Positions 1 through 8,489 of a stretch of DNA of 64,000 nucleotides are shown here, in pieces. The notes below the pieces were generated by a model. The model had not been told where the DNA came from. It worked only from the letters and a program-made list of their open reading frames with translations, and searched no databases. Origin of the DNA: Bacillus sp. DNRA2. Lineage in GTDB: Bacteria > Bacillota > Bacilli > Bacillales > Cytobacillaceae. Both the position numbers and the translations under genes were made by a program. The stretch is from contig NZ_JABAIT010000003.1 of assembly GCF_012843265.1 (NCBI RefSeq), positions 62,001 through 126,000 of the forward strand, read 5' to 3'. The stretch's first letter is position 1. Each line of letters opens with the position of its first letter.

Positions 1-599
1 TCCATCATAACGAGATGATTCTTGATGCCTGTGCTGCTCCTGGTGGAAAATCAACCCATATCGCCGAAAAATTAAACTTAACTGGCTCAGTCATTTCTTT
101 GGACCTTCACGAGCATAAGGTGAAATTAATCGCTGCGAATGCCGAGCGGTTAGGCTTGGAAAACATCAAGACAAAGGCGCTCGATTCAAGGAAGGTGCAA
201 GGGCAATTTGCAAAAGAGAGTTTTGATAAAATATTGCTTGATGCACCGTGCTCAGGGTTAGGGGTTATGAGACGCAAGCCAGACATGAAGTACACGAAAA
301 AGCCTGAGGATTTAAGCCGGCTTCAGTCGATTCAATTAGATCTGCTTGATGCAGTGGCGCCGTTGTTAAAAAATGATGGAATTTTAGTTTATTCTACATG
401 TACGATAGATAAGGAAGAAAACACCATGGTAGTTGAAAAATTCATGCAAAACCACCCTGAATTTTTGGGTGATTTGTCGATGATAAAGCGGATGCCAGAC
501 GCTGTCCAACCGCTGATAGACGAATTTTCTCTGCAAATATTACCTCAGGACATAGGTTCAGATGGGTTTTATATCGCGTGTTTAAGAAAGAGGGTGTAA
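1..599 (+). CDS. rsmB: 16S rRNA m5C967 methyltransferase RsmB, 3' part only
   Basis: C-terminal part (about 199 residues) of an SAM-dependent RNA cytosine-C5 methyltransferase that modifies 16S rRNA. The reading frame is open from base 3, so the start lies outside the window. Visible motifs are the SAM-binding loop [10 protein letters not shown] near the left edge, the DAPCSGLG motif (first catalytic cysteine region) and [10 protein letters not shown] (the second conserved cysteine). These motifs and the adjoining rlmN, prpC and prkC genes match the Bacillus rsmB (yloM) locus. The stop codon overlaps the next start by one base, so translation is probably coupled to rlmN. Confidence 0.93.
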   Translation, partial: HHNEMILDACAAPGGKSTHIAEKLNLTGSVISLDLHEHKVKLIAANAERLGLENIKTKALDSRKVQGQFAKESFDKILLDAPCSGLGVMRRKPDMKYTKKPEDLSRLQSIQLDLLDAVAPLLKNDGILVYSTCTIDKEENTMVVEKFMQNHPEFLGDLSMIKRMPDAVQPLIDEFSLQILPQDIGSDGFYIACLRKRV

Positions 600-1690
600 T
601 GTTGGAAAATATAACAACAACAGAGAATCAAACAACAAGTGATGATAAGCGTTCGATTTATTCATTGCGATTAATGGAGATTAAGGAATGGTTAACAGAG
701 CAAGGTGAAAAGCCATTTCGTGCCGGGCAAATTTATGATTGGCTTTACAAAAAAAGAGTTTCATCGTTCGAGGAAATGTCAAACCTTTCGAAAGGATTAC
801 GGGACAAGCTTGGCGAACATTTTGTGTTAACGACATTAAAGACAATTGTTCAACAGACTTCATCTGATGGTACAATCAAGTTTTTGTTTGAGTTAAAGGA
901 TGGTTTTTCAATCGAGACGGTTCTTATGCGACACGATTATGGAAATTCTGTATGCGTAACGACCCAGGTTGGTTGCCGAATTGGCTGTACCTTCTGTGCT
1001 TCAACATTGGGAGGGTTAAAACGTAATTTAGAAGCCGGGGAAATTGTTGCTCAAGTCGTTAAAGTTCAACAGGCACTGGATGAAACGGAGGAACGCGTTA
1101 GCTCGATTGTTATTATGGGGATTGGTGAACCATTTGATAATTATGATAATATGCTTTCTTTCTTAAAAATTTGTAATAGTGAAGAAGGCTTAAATATCGG
1201 AGCACGCCATATTACCGTTTCGACTAGTGGAATCGTTCCCAAAATTTATCAATTTGCTGATGAAAATATGCAAATTAATTTTGCGATTTCACTTCATGCC
1301 CCAAATACGGAAATTAGGAGCAGGCTCATGCCAATTAATCGCGCTTACCAGCTCTCAGACTTAATGAAGGCCGTGCGTTATTACATTGAAAAGACTGGGC
1401 GTCGCGTCAGCTTTGAGTATGGCTTGTTTGGTGGGGTAAATGACCGGGTTGAACATGCGGAAGAGTTGGCAAAGCTAATAAAAGGAATAAAATGCCATGT
1501 GAATTTAATCCCTGTCAATTACGTTCCGGAGCGGGATTATGTAAGGACCCCAAGAAATCAAATTTTTGAATTTGAAAAGACATTAAAAAAACATGGAATC
1601 AACGTGACGATTCGCCGCGAGCACGGGCATGATATCGATGCAGCATGTGGACAGCTTCGTGCTAAGGAGCGGAAAGAGGAGACGAGATAA
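599..1690 (+). CDS. rlmN: 23S rRNA/tRNA adenine-C2 methyltransferase RlmN
   Basis: Radical-SAM enzyme of 363 residues that methylates C2 of A2503 in 23S rRNA and of A37 in some tRNAs. The 4Fe-4S-binding CxxxCxxC motif is at residues 126-133 (C126, C130, C133). The conserved resolving cysteine near the C-terminus is in DAACGQ. The ATG at 599 overlaps the rsmB stop and gives the length usual for the Bacillus protein; an in-frame ATG 21 bases upstream lies within rsmB and is less likely. The gene sits in a tight run rsmB-rlmN-prpC-prkC. Confidence 0.95.
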   Translation: MLENITTTENQTTSDDKRSIYSLRLMEIKEWLTEQGEKPFRAGQIYDWLYKKRVSSFEEMSNLSKGLRDKLGEHFVLTTLKTIVQQTSSDGTIKFLFELKDGFSIETVLMRHDYGNSVCVTTQVGCRIGCTFCASTLGGLKRNLEAGEIVAQVVKVQQALDETEERVSSIVIMGIGEPFDNYDNMLSFLKICNSEEGLNIGARHITVSTSGIVPKIYQFADENMQINFAISLHAPNTEIRSRLMPINRAYQLSDLMKAVRYYIEKTGRRVSFEYGLFGGVNDRVEHAEELAKLIKGIKCHVNLIPVNYVPERDYVRTPRNQIFEFEKTLKKHGINVTIRREHGHDIDAACGQLRAKERKEETR

Positions 1691-1694
1691 ACGC

Positions 1695-2447
1695 ATGAAA
1701 GCAGTTTTTATGACAGATAGAGGAAAAATTCGTCAACATAATGAAGATAACGGTGGGATTTTTGCAAATCTCGCCGGTCAACGCTTAGCCATCGTTGCAG
1801 ATGGGATGGGTGGACATCGCGCCGGGGATGTCGCCAGTGAAATGGCAATTAAATCTCTTAAAGATTTTTGGGAAAAAACCGAAGAGATTACCACAGCTGA
1901 AGTTGCGGAACGTTGGATTCGTGAGCATATACTTGTTGTAAATCGTGAAGTTTTTCAGCATTCTCAAGTTCACGATGAATGTGAAGGAATGGGAACAACG
2001 ATTGTGGCAGCAATCTGTACAAATAAGTTTACGACGATTGCCAATATTGGCGATAGTCGTTGTTATATGCTAAATGAGATTGGTTTTAAGCAAATTACCG
2101 AAGATCACTCATTGGTTAATGAACTTGTTCGCTCTGGCCAAATTTCTAAAGAGGATGCTGAACATCACCCACGCAAAAATGTTCTAACACGTGCGTTAGG
2201 CACAGAAGCTGATGTTGCGATGGATATCACGACCATTACCTTTGAGGAAGGGGATTTGCTCCTTTTATGCTCTGATGGCTTATCTAATAAAGTAAGCGAA
2301 AGCGAGCTTGGTGAAAAATTGACAGATGACACCACTTTGGAACAGAAAGCAACCAGCCTCATTGAACTGGCCAACCATTATGGCGGTGAGGATAATATCA
2401 CTCTAGTTATTGTAGAATTTTACGATACTTGCGAAAGTGGTGAATAA
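1695..2447 (+). CDS. prpC: PP2C-type Ser/Thr protein phosphatase PrpC (Stp)
   Basis: Metal-dependent PP2C phosphatase of 250 residues, the partner of the kinase encoded next door; it dephosphorylates PrkC and PrkC substrates. PP2C motifs are visible in order: DRGKIRQHNEDN at the N-terminus, VADGMGGH (metal-binding aspartate about residue 36), NIGDSR, LLCSDGL, and GGEDNIT near the end. ATG 1695 is chosen because it begins the conserved N-terminus and lies just after the rlmN stop; a longer frame from 1629 would run inside rlmN. Translation is likely coupled with rlmN and prkC. Confidence 0.95.
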   Translation: MKAVFMTDRGKIRQHNEDNGGIFANLAGQRLAIVADGMGGHRAGDVASEMAIKSLKDFWEKTEEITTAEVAERWIREHILVVNREVFQHSQVHDECEGMGTTIVAAICTNKFTTIANIGDSRCYMLNEIGFKQITEDHSLVNELVRSGQISKEDAEHHPRKNVLTRALGTEADVAMDITTITFEEGDLLLLCSDGLSNKVSESELGEKLTDDTTLEQKATSLIELANHYGGEDNITLVIVEFYDTCESGE

Positions 2448-2449
2448 AC

Positions 2450-4429
2450 ATGATGATTGGAAAGCGTGTTAGCGGCCGTTATAAGATCATCGATATGATC
2501 GGTGGCGGTGGTATGGCCAATGTTTATTTAGCACATGATATAATCCTAGATCGCGATGTAGCGGTAAAAATGCTTCGGCTTGATTTTGCCAATGACGAAG
2601 AATTTATTCGACGTTTTCATCGTGAAGCACAGTCGGCAACAAGTTTAGTACATCCTAATATCGTCAGTATTTACGATGTCGGAGAAGAACAGGACCTCTA
2701 TTATATTGTCATGGAATTTGTGGATGGACAAACGCTAAAACAATACATACAGCAACATTCGCCGCTTGCAGTGGTAGAAATGCTAGACATTATGAAACAA
2801 TTAACGTCTGCCATCTCTCATGCGCATCAAAATCACATTATCCATCGGGATATTAAACCTCAAAATATATTAATTGACCATCAAGGGAATGTTAAAATTA
2901 CCGATTTTGGCATTGCGATGGCGTTAAGTGCGACGAGCATTACCCAAACTAACTCAGTGCTTGGCTCGGTTCACTATTTATCGCCGGAGCAAGCAAGAGG
3001 TGGAATGGCCAATAAAAAATCAGATATTTATTCGCTTGGAATTGTCATGTTTGAATTGCTAACTGGTCGACTTCCTTTTTCAGGAGAGTCAGCTGTGTCG
3101 ATTGCTTTAAAGCATTTACAATCAGAAACACCGTCACTAAGACGTTGGAACCCGCTTATTCCGCAAAGTGTGGAAAATATTGTTTTAAAAGCAACAGCAA
3201 AGGACCCGTTCCATCGTTATAATAGCGTTGAGGAAATGGAAGCTGATTTGCTAACAGCGCTTGATCCAGAACGATTAAATGAGCCGAAATTTGTCATTCC
3301 GATTGATGATGAGGCAACCAAGGCCATTCCGATTATTACGAATGATCGCAACTATCCTCATAATATGGATGAAACTCGTATTCATGAGAAAGAGAAAGCG
3401 GTTGAGGAACCACAGCAGCCAGGGAAGAAGGACAAAGAACCGCAAAAGCCCAAGAAAAAGCGCAAAAAGCTTCCTATTATTCTAGTTTCAGTTTTTGTAG
3501 CATTAGTTCTTTTTGGAATACTTGCTGTGACTGTACTCCCTGACTTAATTGGTCCGGATGATGTTACTGTGCCTGATGTGGGCGAAATGGAGCTTGAAGA
3601 TGCAATCTCGGAGATTCTTTCTGCAGGGCTTGAAGTAGGCGATACAATCGAAGTATCAAGTAATGAAGTTGAAGAAGGCCTTGTTGTTAAAACTGATCCG
3701 AAAGCAGGCAGCTCAGTTAAGGAAGGTACTAAAATTGACGTATTCCAAAGTATCGGAAAAGAAAAGCTGAAGCTTGATGATTATGTTGGTCGTAATTTTG
3801 ATGATATCGAAAGATTGCTCAAAAAGCAAAATTTCAAAGATATTAGGACAATCGAAGTATACGATACCAGTGAACCTGGGACGATATTAGAGCAGACCCC
3901 AGAAGAGGGGGAAGAGGTTCTTCCAGAGGATACAGTGATAGAGTTTACGATCAGTAAAGGCCCTGAGAAAATTACGCTAAAAGATTTAACTGAATTTAAT
4001 GCTAAAGGTGTTCAGGAATATGCGCAGTCCTCGGGATTAACGATAGATATGTCACAAGAGCAATATCATGATACGATTGCTCAAGGTTTAGTCATTTCGC
4101 AAAATCCTGTACCTGGTACTGAACTTAATATAGGCGATAAGGTTACTGTGATTATGTCAAAGGGTAAACAGGAAATTCCGCCTAAAAAAGTGATTAAAGA
4201 GATTACCATTCCATATGTAGAAGCTGCCCCAGGCCAGGCAAACGAAGTCATCATCTATATTGAGGATTTGAATCACAGCATGACAGAGCCGTATGAAACG
4301 ATGTATATCACCCAAACCGTAAAAAGAACGATAGAATTGAATGTTCCATATGGTAAAGTTGCAGGCTATAAAGTCATTCGCGATAAGAGTGTCTATATCG
4401 AAGAATCCGTCTCCTATCCGGCGGATTAA
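2450..4429 (+). CDS. prkC: Membrane Ser/Thr protein kinase PrkC with PASTA domains
   Basis: Bacterial Hanks-type kinase of 659 residues. The cytoplasmic kinase domain spans about residues 10-270: glycine loop GGGGMANVY, ATP lysine K40 (VAVKM), catalytic HRDIKPQN with D134, and DFG at 152-154. A basic linker (KKPKKKRKK type) leads to one membrane helix at about 341-363. Outside the cell follow three PASTA repeats (about 371-440, 441-510, 511-580), known to bind muropeptides, and a C-terminal beta-rich extension. This is the domain order of B. subtilis PrkC (648 aa), which responds to peptidoglycan fragments in spore germination and stationary phase. It follows prpC after two bases. Confidence 0.96.
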   Translation: MMIGKRVSGRYKIIDMIGGGGMANVYLAHDIILDRDVAVKMLRLDFANDEEFIRRFHREAQSATSLVHPNIVSIYDVGEEQDLYYIVMEFVDGQTLKQYIQQHSPLAVVEMLDIMKQLTSAISHAHQNHIIHRDIKPQNILIDHQGNVKITDFGIAMALSATSITQTNSVLGSVHYLSPEQARGGMANKKSDIYSLGIVMFELLTGRLPFSGESAVSIALKHLQSETPSLRRWNPLIPQSVENIVLKATAKDPFHRYNSVEEMEADLLTALDPERLNEPKFVIPIDDEATKAIPIITNDRNYPHNMDETRIHEKEKAVEEPQQPGKKDKEPQKPKKKRKKLPIILVSVFVALVLFGILAVTVLPDLIGPDDVTVPDVGEMELEDAISEILSAGLEVGDTIEVSSNEVEEGLVVKTDPKAGSSVKEGTKIDVFQSIGKEKLKLDDYVGRNFDDIERLLKKQNFKDIRTIEVYDTSEPGTILEQTPEEGEEVLPEDTVIEFTISKGPEKITLKDLTEFNAKGVQEYAQSSGLTIDMSQEQYHDTIAQGLVISQNPVPGTELNIGDKVTVIMSKGKQEIPPKKVIKEITIPYVEAAPGQANEVIIYIEDLNHSMTEPYETMYITQTVKRTIELNVPYGKVAGYKVIRDKSVYIEESVSYPAD

Positions 4430-4434
4430 AGAAA

Positions 4435-4552
4435 GTGTCCAGCTGCAGCGGCTAGGGGCTCGGGGTCACAAGTCAAGCCCTTCCGGAAATCAGGATTTCC
4501 TGCAGGGCGGACCTTTGCCCTGTCGCCCCTAAACGAGCCGCCTCCGCATTTC
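4435..4552 (+). repeat. Interspersed palindromic repeat, family A, copy 1
   Basis: A GC-rich element between prkC and rsgA. It starts GTGTCCAGCTGCAGCGGCT, continues AGGGGCTCGGGGTCAC, and ends CGCCCCTAAACGAGCCGC then CTCCGC. The two ends are imperfect inverted copies of each other, and an inner hairpin (GGAAATCAGGATTTCC) fills the middle. The same ends occur at 13947-14064 (same strand) and 29548-29668 (opposite strand). There is no coding potential; RNA read through it would fold, so it may also act as a weak prkC terminator. Confidence 0.85.
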
Positions 4553-4568
4553 AATAAGGAGGAGTTCT

Positions 4569-5450
4569 ATGCCTGAAGGCAAGATTATTAAAGCACTTAG
4601 TGGCTTTTATTATGTGCTAGGTGATGAAGGAATTGTCCAATGTCGAGGAAGAGGAGTATTTCGAAAAAATAAAGTAACTCCATTAGTTGGTGACTATGTT
4701 GTTTATCAAGCTGAAAATGATCTGGAGGGTTATATTCTCGAAATTAAGGAGCGGAAAAATGAATTAGTCCGACCACCAATCTCCAATGTCGATCAAGCGA
4801 TTCTTGTATTTTCAGCAGTAGAACCAGATTTCAGTACGACCCTATTGGACCGTTTTCTTGTTCTCGTTGAGTACAACCATATAAAACCAATCATTTGTAT
4901 TTCTAAATTAGATTTACCGAATGAGACCTTAAAAACAAAGCTAGACCAATACGCAGAGGACTATCGAAACGCAGGCTACACCGTCATTCTTACATCCTCG
5001 GAAACAGAACTAGGCATAGACGAGCTTGCTCCATATTTAGAAGGGGAAATCTCCGTCTTTGCCGGACAATCGGGTGTTGGCAAGTCATCCTTACTAAATG
5101 TGCTTCGGCCAGACTTAGAATTAAAGACAGATGATATTTCATCACACCTGGGTCGGGGGAAACATACGACCAGACATGTGGAGTTGATTGAAATTGGCAA
5201 TGGACTTGTTGCCGACACACCTGGGTTTAGCTCGTTAGAATTTACCGATATTGAAGCTGAAGAGCTGACCTATTGCTTTCCGGAAATCGCTATTGAGAGT
5301 GAACACTGTAAATTTAGAGGTTGTTTACACCTCTCTGAACCAAAATGCGCTGTGAAAGCAGCGGTTGAGACCGGAAAAATTCCTGAGTACCGTTTTGACC
5401 ACTATAAAGATTTTTTACAAGAAATAAAAAAGAGAAAGCCGAGGTATTAA
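4569..5450 (+). CDS. rsgA: Ribosome small-subunit biogenesis GTPase RsgA
   Basis: Circularly permuted GTPase of 293 residues that acts in late 30S maturation. An N-terminal OB-fold (about 1-65) is followed by the permuted G domain: G4 motif SKLD at 112-115 comes before the P-loop GQSGVGKSS at 166-174 and G3 DTPG at 216-219. A C-terminal zinc site is visible (C247, C252, H254, C260). A strong ribosome-binding site (AAGGAGGAG, 4556-4564) fixes the start. Family A repeat copy 1 lies just upstream, and rpe follows after one base, so the two are co-transcribed. Known as yloQ/cpgA in B. subtilis. Confidence 0.96.
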   Translation: MPEGKIIKALSGFYYVLGDEGIVQCRGRGVFRKNKVTPLVGDYVVYQAENDLEGYILEIKERKNELVRPPISNVDQAILVFSAVEPDFSTTLLDRFLVLVEYNHIKPIICISKLDLPNETLKTKLDQYAEDYRNAGYTVILTSSETELGIDELAPYLEGEISVFAGQSGVGKSSLLNVLRPDLELKTDDISSHLGRGKHTTRHVELIEIGNGLVADTPGFSSLEFTDIEAEELTYCFPEIAIESEHCKFRGCLHLSEPKCAVKAAVETGKIPEYRFDHYKDFLQEIKKRKPRY

Positions 5451-5451
5451 C

Positions 5452-6096
5452 ATGGTTAAAATTGCACCATCAATATTATCAGCTGATTTTGCCAAGCTGG
5501 GAGAAGAGATTAAAGATGTAGAACGTGGTGGCGCCGATTATATCCACGTTGATGTAATGGACGGTCATTTTGTTCCCAATATTACAATTGGACCACTGAT
5601 CGTTGAAGCGATTCGTCCTGTGACAAAATTACCATTGGATGTTCATTTGATGATTGAAAATCCAGACCAGTATATAGAAGCATTCGCGAAAGCTGGAGCC
5701 GACTATCTTACGGTTCATGTTGAAGCTTGTAAGCACCTTCATCGCACACTAAATTACATTAAATCATTTGGTGTTAAGGCTGGAGTTGTGTTAAATCCGG
5801 CTACTCCTGTGGAAATGATTCAGCATGTTTTGGATGATGTGGATATGGTGTTATTTATGACAGTAAATCCGGGCTTTGGTGGGCAGAAATTTATCCCTGC
5901 GGTTCTTCCGAAAATTAAGCAACTAAAGGAAACAATTGATGCAAAAGGACTGGATATTGAGATTGAAGTAGACGGCGGCGTAAATCCAGAAACAGCACGA
6001 CTTTGTGTTGAAGCAGGAGCAACGGTATTAGTTGCTGGCTCTGCAGTATACAATCAAGCAGACCGGGCAAAAGCAATCGCTGAAATTAGAGGTTAA
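5452..6096 (+). CDS. rpe: Ribulose-phosphate 3-epimerase
   Basis: TIM-barrel enzyme of 214 residues that interconverts ribulose 5-phosphate and xylulose 5-phosphate in the pentose phosphate pathway. Family signatures are APSILSADF at the N-terminus, [12 protein letters not shown] (metal-binding His/Asp), [19 protein letters not shown] and EVDGGVN. Length agrees with the family. It starts one base after the rsgA stop, and a strong hairpin terminator follows at 6109-6136. Confidence 0.96.
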   Translation: MVKIAPSILSADFAKLGEEIKDVERGGADYIHVDVMDGHFVPNITIGPLIVEAIRPVTKLPLDVHLMIENPDQYIEAFAKAGADYLTVHVEACKHLHRTLNYIKSFGVKAGVVLNPATPVEMIQHVLDDVDMVLFMTVNPGFGGQKFIPAVLPKIKQLKETIDAKGLDIEIEVDGGVNPETARLCVEAGATVLVAGSAVYNQADRAKAIAEIRG

Positions 6097-6108
6097 TCAT
6101 TACCATTT

Positions 6109-6136
6109 AAAGAGTCAGCTAATCGCTGGCTCTTTT
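6109..6136 (+). terminator. Rho-independent terminator after rpe
   Basis: An 11-bp stem (AAAGAGTCAGC pairing with GCTGGCTCTTT, one G-U pair) with loop TAATC is followed by a short T run. It lies between rpe and thiN, so thiN is probably expressed partly by read-through or from its own signal. Confidence 0.8.
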
Positions 6137-6168
6137 CTTAAATAGAAAAAGGACATCAGGTGAATAAG

Positions 6169-6810
6169 ATGAAAATAAATATTGTTGGAGGCGGACCAAC
6201 GCAATTCCTACCTGATTTACATCAATATGATGATGATTCAATTTGGGTTGGTGTCGATAAAGGTGTTACGATATTACTGGAAAAGGGAATTACGCCCGCG
6301 TATGCATTTGGTGATTTTGATTCAGTCTCTCATGAAGATTGGCTGAAAATTGAGCAAACTGTTAGCGGAATTCAAAGGTTTAAACCTGAAAAAGATGAAA
6401 CCGATATGGACTTAGCCGTCAACTGGGCGTTGGAGCAAGAAACCGATATGATTCGGATTTTTGGCGGGAGTGGCGGTCGACTCGATCATTTTTTTGGAAA
6501 TGTTCAATTGTTGCTTAAGCCGATTTTGGAAGCAAAAACGACAGAGTTAACCATGATTGACAAGCAAAATATTATCTACGCCAAACAACAGGGAACTCAT
6601 GGTATCGAACGTATGTCCAACCTGAAGTATATCTCATTTATTCCTATCACACCGGTAAAAAATCTGTCGCTTCGCGGGTTTAAATATCCATTGACGAATT
6701 GTCATATTCCATTAGGTTCAACATTATGTATTAGTAATGAGTTACTAAGTGAATATGGTACTTTTTCTTTTACTGAAGGCATATTATTGGTGATAAGAAG
6801 TTGTGATTAA
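6169..6810 (+). CDS. thiN: Thiamine pyrophosphokinase
   Basis: Transfers pyrophosphate from ATP to thiamine to make thiamine diphosphate. The protein has 213 residues; visible motifs are INIVGGGP at the N-terminus, WVGVDKG, AFGDFDSV (metal/ATP site), KDETDMDLA and GGSGGRLDH. ATG 6169 is chosen: AGGTGA at 6158-6163 is well placed, and B. subtilis ThiN also begins with M-x-INIV. A GTG at 6160 is an alternative three residues upstream. A small perfect hairpin (GTGATT/AATCAC, 6803-6817) overlaps the stop codon. Confidence 0.94.
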   Translation: MKINIVGGGPTQFLPDLHQYDDDSIWVGVDKGVTILLEKGITPAYAFGDFDSVSHEDWLKIEQTVSGIQRFKPEKDETDMDLAVNWALEQETDMIRIFGGSGGRLDHFFGNVQLLLKPILEAKTTELTMIDKQNIIYAKQQGTHGIERMSNLKYISFIPITPVKNLSLRGFKYPLTNCHIPLGSTLCISNELLSEYGTFSFTEGILLVIRSCD

Positions 6811-6913
6811 AAATCACCTGATAAAAGTACTTATCTACTTATATTGAATATGATGTTAAGGGCAGATGAAAACCGTATATGGATTTGTTTAGATGGTGAG
6901 GAGGGACAATATT

Positions 6914-6994
6914 ATGAGATTTTATACGATCAAACTACCAAAATTCCTTGGGGGACTTGTCCGTGTAATGATAGGAGCATTTAAAAAGAACTAA
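6914..6994 (+). CDS. spoVM: Stage V sporulation protein SpoVM (26 aa)
   Basis: A micro-gene of 26 codons. The product starts MRFYTIKLPKFLGG and ends MIGAFKKN, nearly identical to B. subtilis SpoVM, the amphipathic helix that recognises the positively curved outer forespore membrane and anchors SpoIVA to start spore-coat assembly. P9 and the basic/hydrophobic alternation needed for membrane binding are present. A strong ribosome-binding site (GGTGAGGAGGG) precedes it, and a terminator follows at 7051-7076. Position between thiN and rpmB is the same as in B. subtilis. Expression is expected in the mother cell under SigmaE; I could not assign a convincing SigmaE promoter. Confidence 0.95.
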   Translation: MRFYTIKLPKFLGGLVRVMIGAFKKN

Positions 6995-7050
6995 GGTTGG
7001 TTTTATGTGGTTTTCGTATTGCAACAAAATATAGTTCTAATTAGATCGCT

Positions 7051-7076
7051 GCACCCTGTAATGGGGTGCTTTTTAT
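7051..7076 (+). terminator. Rho-independent terminator after spoVM
   Basis: Stem GCACCC/GGGTGC with a 7-base loop (TGTAATG), followed directly by TTTTTATATT. Located 57 bases after the spoVM stop. Confidence 0.75.
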
Positions 7077-7084
7077 ATTGAAAA

Positions 7085-7540
7085 AGGACAAAATGAAGCG
7101 GAAATCTTCTACAAATGTCCGCAAGGAGGAACCTGGAGGACAAAACGCATCACAAAAAAGAAGAAAGTGTCCGCAAGAAGCTCTCTAGAGGACAAAACGC
7201 ATCACAAAAAAGAAGAAAATGTCCGCAAGAAGGTCTCTAGGGGACAAAACGCATCACAAAAAAGAAGAAAATGTCCGCAAGAGGGTCTCTAGGGGACAAA
7301 CGCATAACAAAAAAGGAGAAAGTGTCCGCAAGAAGATCTCTAGGGGACAAAACGCATCACAAAAAAGAAGAAAATGTCCGCAAGAAGGTCTCTAGGGGAC
7401 AAAACACATCACAAAAAAGAAGAAAGTGTCCGCAAGAAGATCTCTAGGGGACAAAACACATCACAAAAAAGAAGAAAGTGTCCGCAAGGGGGTCTCTAGG
7501 GGACAAAATACATCACAAAAAAGAAGAAAGTGTCCGCAAG
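7085..7540. repeat. Tandem array of 52-bp units between spoVM and rpmB
   Basis: Eight complete direct repeats with starts (TGTCC) at 7116, 7168, 7220, 7272, 7323, 7375, 7427 and 7479, plus a partial ninth at 7531-7540 and a diverged partial before 7116. The period is 52 bp except one 51-bp unit. Each unit has TGTCCGCAAGAAGGTCTCT, then AGGGGACAAAACGCATCAC, then a purine run AAAAAAGAAGAAAA. TGTCC and GGACA are inverted to one another inside the unit. Units differ at a few positions (AAGGTC, GAGGGTC, AAGATC, ACACATC). There are no unique spacers, and 52 is not a multiple of three, so it is neither CRISPR nor coding. This accounts for most of the gene-free stretch 6995-7605. Confidence 0.95.
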
Positions 7541-7571
7541 GCAAGCAAAATGCATTATTTTAACAAAATAA

Positions 7572-7602
7572 AAAGACACCCTCGGCGGGTGTCTTTAAGA
7601 AT
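7572..7602 (-). terminator. Rho-independent terminator of rpmB
   Basis: Perfect 10-bp stem AAAGACACCC/GGGTGTCTTT with a 5-base loop. On the minus strand it is followed by TTTTTATTTTG, so it ends rpmB transcription; it could also work weakly in the other direction. Confidence 0.85.
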
Positions 7603-7605
7603 GCA

Positions 7606-7794
7606 TTAAACGCGTTCTACTTTACCAGATTTTAACGCTCTTGCTGAAACCCATACACGTTTAGGCTTACCGTCAACAAGAATGCGAACTTTTTGAAGGT
7701 TTGCACCCCATGTACGCTTGTTAGCGTTCATTGCGTGGGAACGTGCATTACCTGTAGTGGTTTTCTTACCAGTGATTACACATTTGCGTGGCAT
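7606..7794 (-). CDS. rpmB: 50S ribosomal protein L28
   Basis: 62-residue L28 of the large ribosomal subunit. It starts [12 protein letters not shown] and carries the family core [13 protein letters not shown] followed by [12 protein letters not shown]. It has a single N-terminal cysteine and lacks the four-cysteine zinc ribbon seen in some L28 proteins. The gene is alone on the minus strand between plus-strand neighbours, as in B. subtilis. The minus-strand sequence upstream has a GGAGGGAAAG ribosome-binding site and a good SigmaA-type promoter (7930-7958). Confidence 0.97.
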   Translation of the reverse strand: MPRKCVITGKKTTTGNARSHAMNANKRTWGANLQKVRILVDGKPKRVWVSARALKSGKVERV

Positions 7795-7929
7795 GTTTCT
7801 TTCCCTCCTTACTACCGAAGCTTGAAACTATTTTTCCATGCTGGTATTTACAATCGCTAGATTATGTCCAACAATTTTAAAAAAATTAAAGAGCATGTTT
7901 GTTTCTCAGACATAAAAAGATACCTTAAT

Positions 7930-7958
7930 AATTTAACATACAACTTTTGTGAATGCAA
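7930..7958 (-). promoter_or_regulatory. SigmaA-type promoter for rpmB
   Basis: Read on the minus strand: -35 TTGCAT (plus-strand 7953-7958), 17-bp spacer, -10 TAAATT (7930-7935). It lies about 135 bases upstream of the rpmB start, leaving a leader of roughly 130 bases in which I see no clear regulatory fold. Confidence 0.5.
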
Positions 7959-7991
7959 TAGGATGGGAAAAAAGGTTTCAAGAAAAAAACC

Positions 7992-8022
7992 TTGACATAG
8001 TAAAAATCACTTTGTTCATAAT
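7992..8022 (+). promoter_or_regulatory. SigmaA-type promoter for yloU-yloV
   Basis: Perfect -35 TTGACA at 7992-7997 and -10 CATAAT at 8017-8022 with a 19-bp spacer, about 90 bases before yloU. It faces away from the rpmB promoter, so 7795-8111 is a divergent promoter region. Confidence 0.55.
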
Positions 8023-8111
8023 AAGACTATAAGAGGATTCGCTTTTAATCTTAAAGCGGTTATAGTAAAATTACTTTAGTCAAGCAGCAATTTCCAAAGG
8101 GGGAACGATTT

Positions 8112-8474
8112 ATGTCAATAGAACTTAAAACACAATACGGGCAAATTGATATTTCAAATGAGGTAATCGCTACAATAGCTGGTGGTGCGGCAACAGATTG
8201 CTATGGTATCGTAGGGATGGCTTCAAAACAACAATTAAAAGATGGTTTGACCGAAATATTGCGTCGAGAAAATTTCACGCGTGGTGTAATCGTTCGCCAG
8301 GAAAATGATGAAGTACATATCGATATGTATATTATCGTAAGTTACGGAACGAAAATTTCCGAGGTTGCTCACAATGTACAATCAAAAGTGAAATATACAT
8401 TGGACAAAACCGTTGGGCTTGCAGTTGACTCGGTAAATATTTACGTTCAGGGTGTTCGTGTAACGAACCCGTAG
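8112..8474 (+). CDS. yloU: Asp23/Gls24 family envelope-stress protein YloU
   Basis: 120-residue protein of the Asp23/Gls24 (DUF322) family. Conserved features are ISNEVIATIAGGAATDCYGI at the N-terminus, the VHIDMYIIVSYG strand and the C-terminal VDSVNIYVQGVRV. In staphylococci the family member Asp23 is membrane-associated and its loss triggers a cell-wall stress response; the exact role of YloU is not established. Strong ribosome-binding site AAAGGGGGAAC. It is directly followed by the fakA-like gene, a pairing kept across Firmicutes. Confidence 0.93.
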   Translation: MSIELKTQYGQIDISNEVIATIAGGAATDCYGIVGMASKQQLKDGLTEILRRENFTRGVIVRQENDEVHIDMYIIVSYGTKISEVAHNVQSKVKYTLDKTVGLAVDSVNIYVQGVRVTNP

Positions 8475-8489
8475 TGAGGAGGATTTTTT

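Noticed and set aside
4341-4532. 63-codon plus-strand frame across the prkC end and family A repeat
   Set aside because: It overlaps prkC in another frame and continues into non-coding repeat; no ribosome-binding site.
6160-6168. GTG start for thiN three codons upstream
   Set aside because: AGGTGA covering this GTG is the better ribosome-binding site for ATG 6169, which also matches the conserved N-terminus. It cannot be fully excluded.
6779-6913. SigmaE promoter for spoVM
   Set aside because: GCATATT (6779) and a TTATATT (6839) resemble a SigmaE -35, but no CATACAAT-like -10 lies at the right distance.
7085-7540. CRISPR array
   Set aside because: The units are contiguous with no unique spacers, and no cas gene is in the window.
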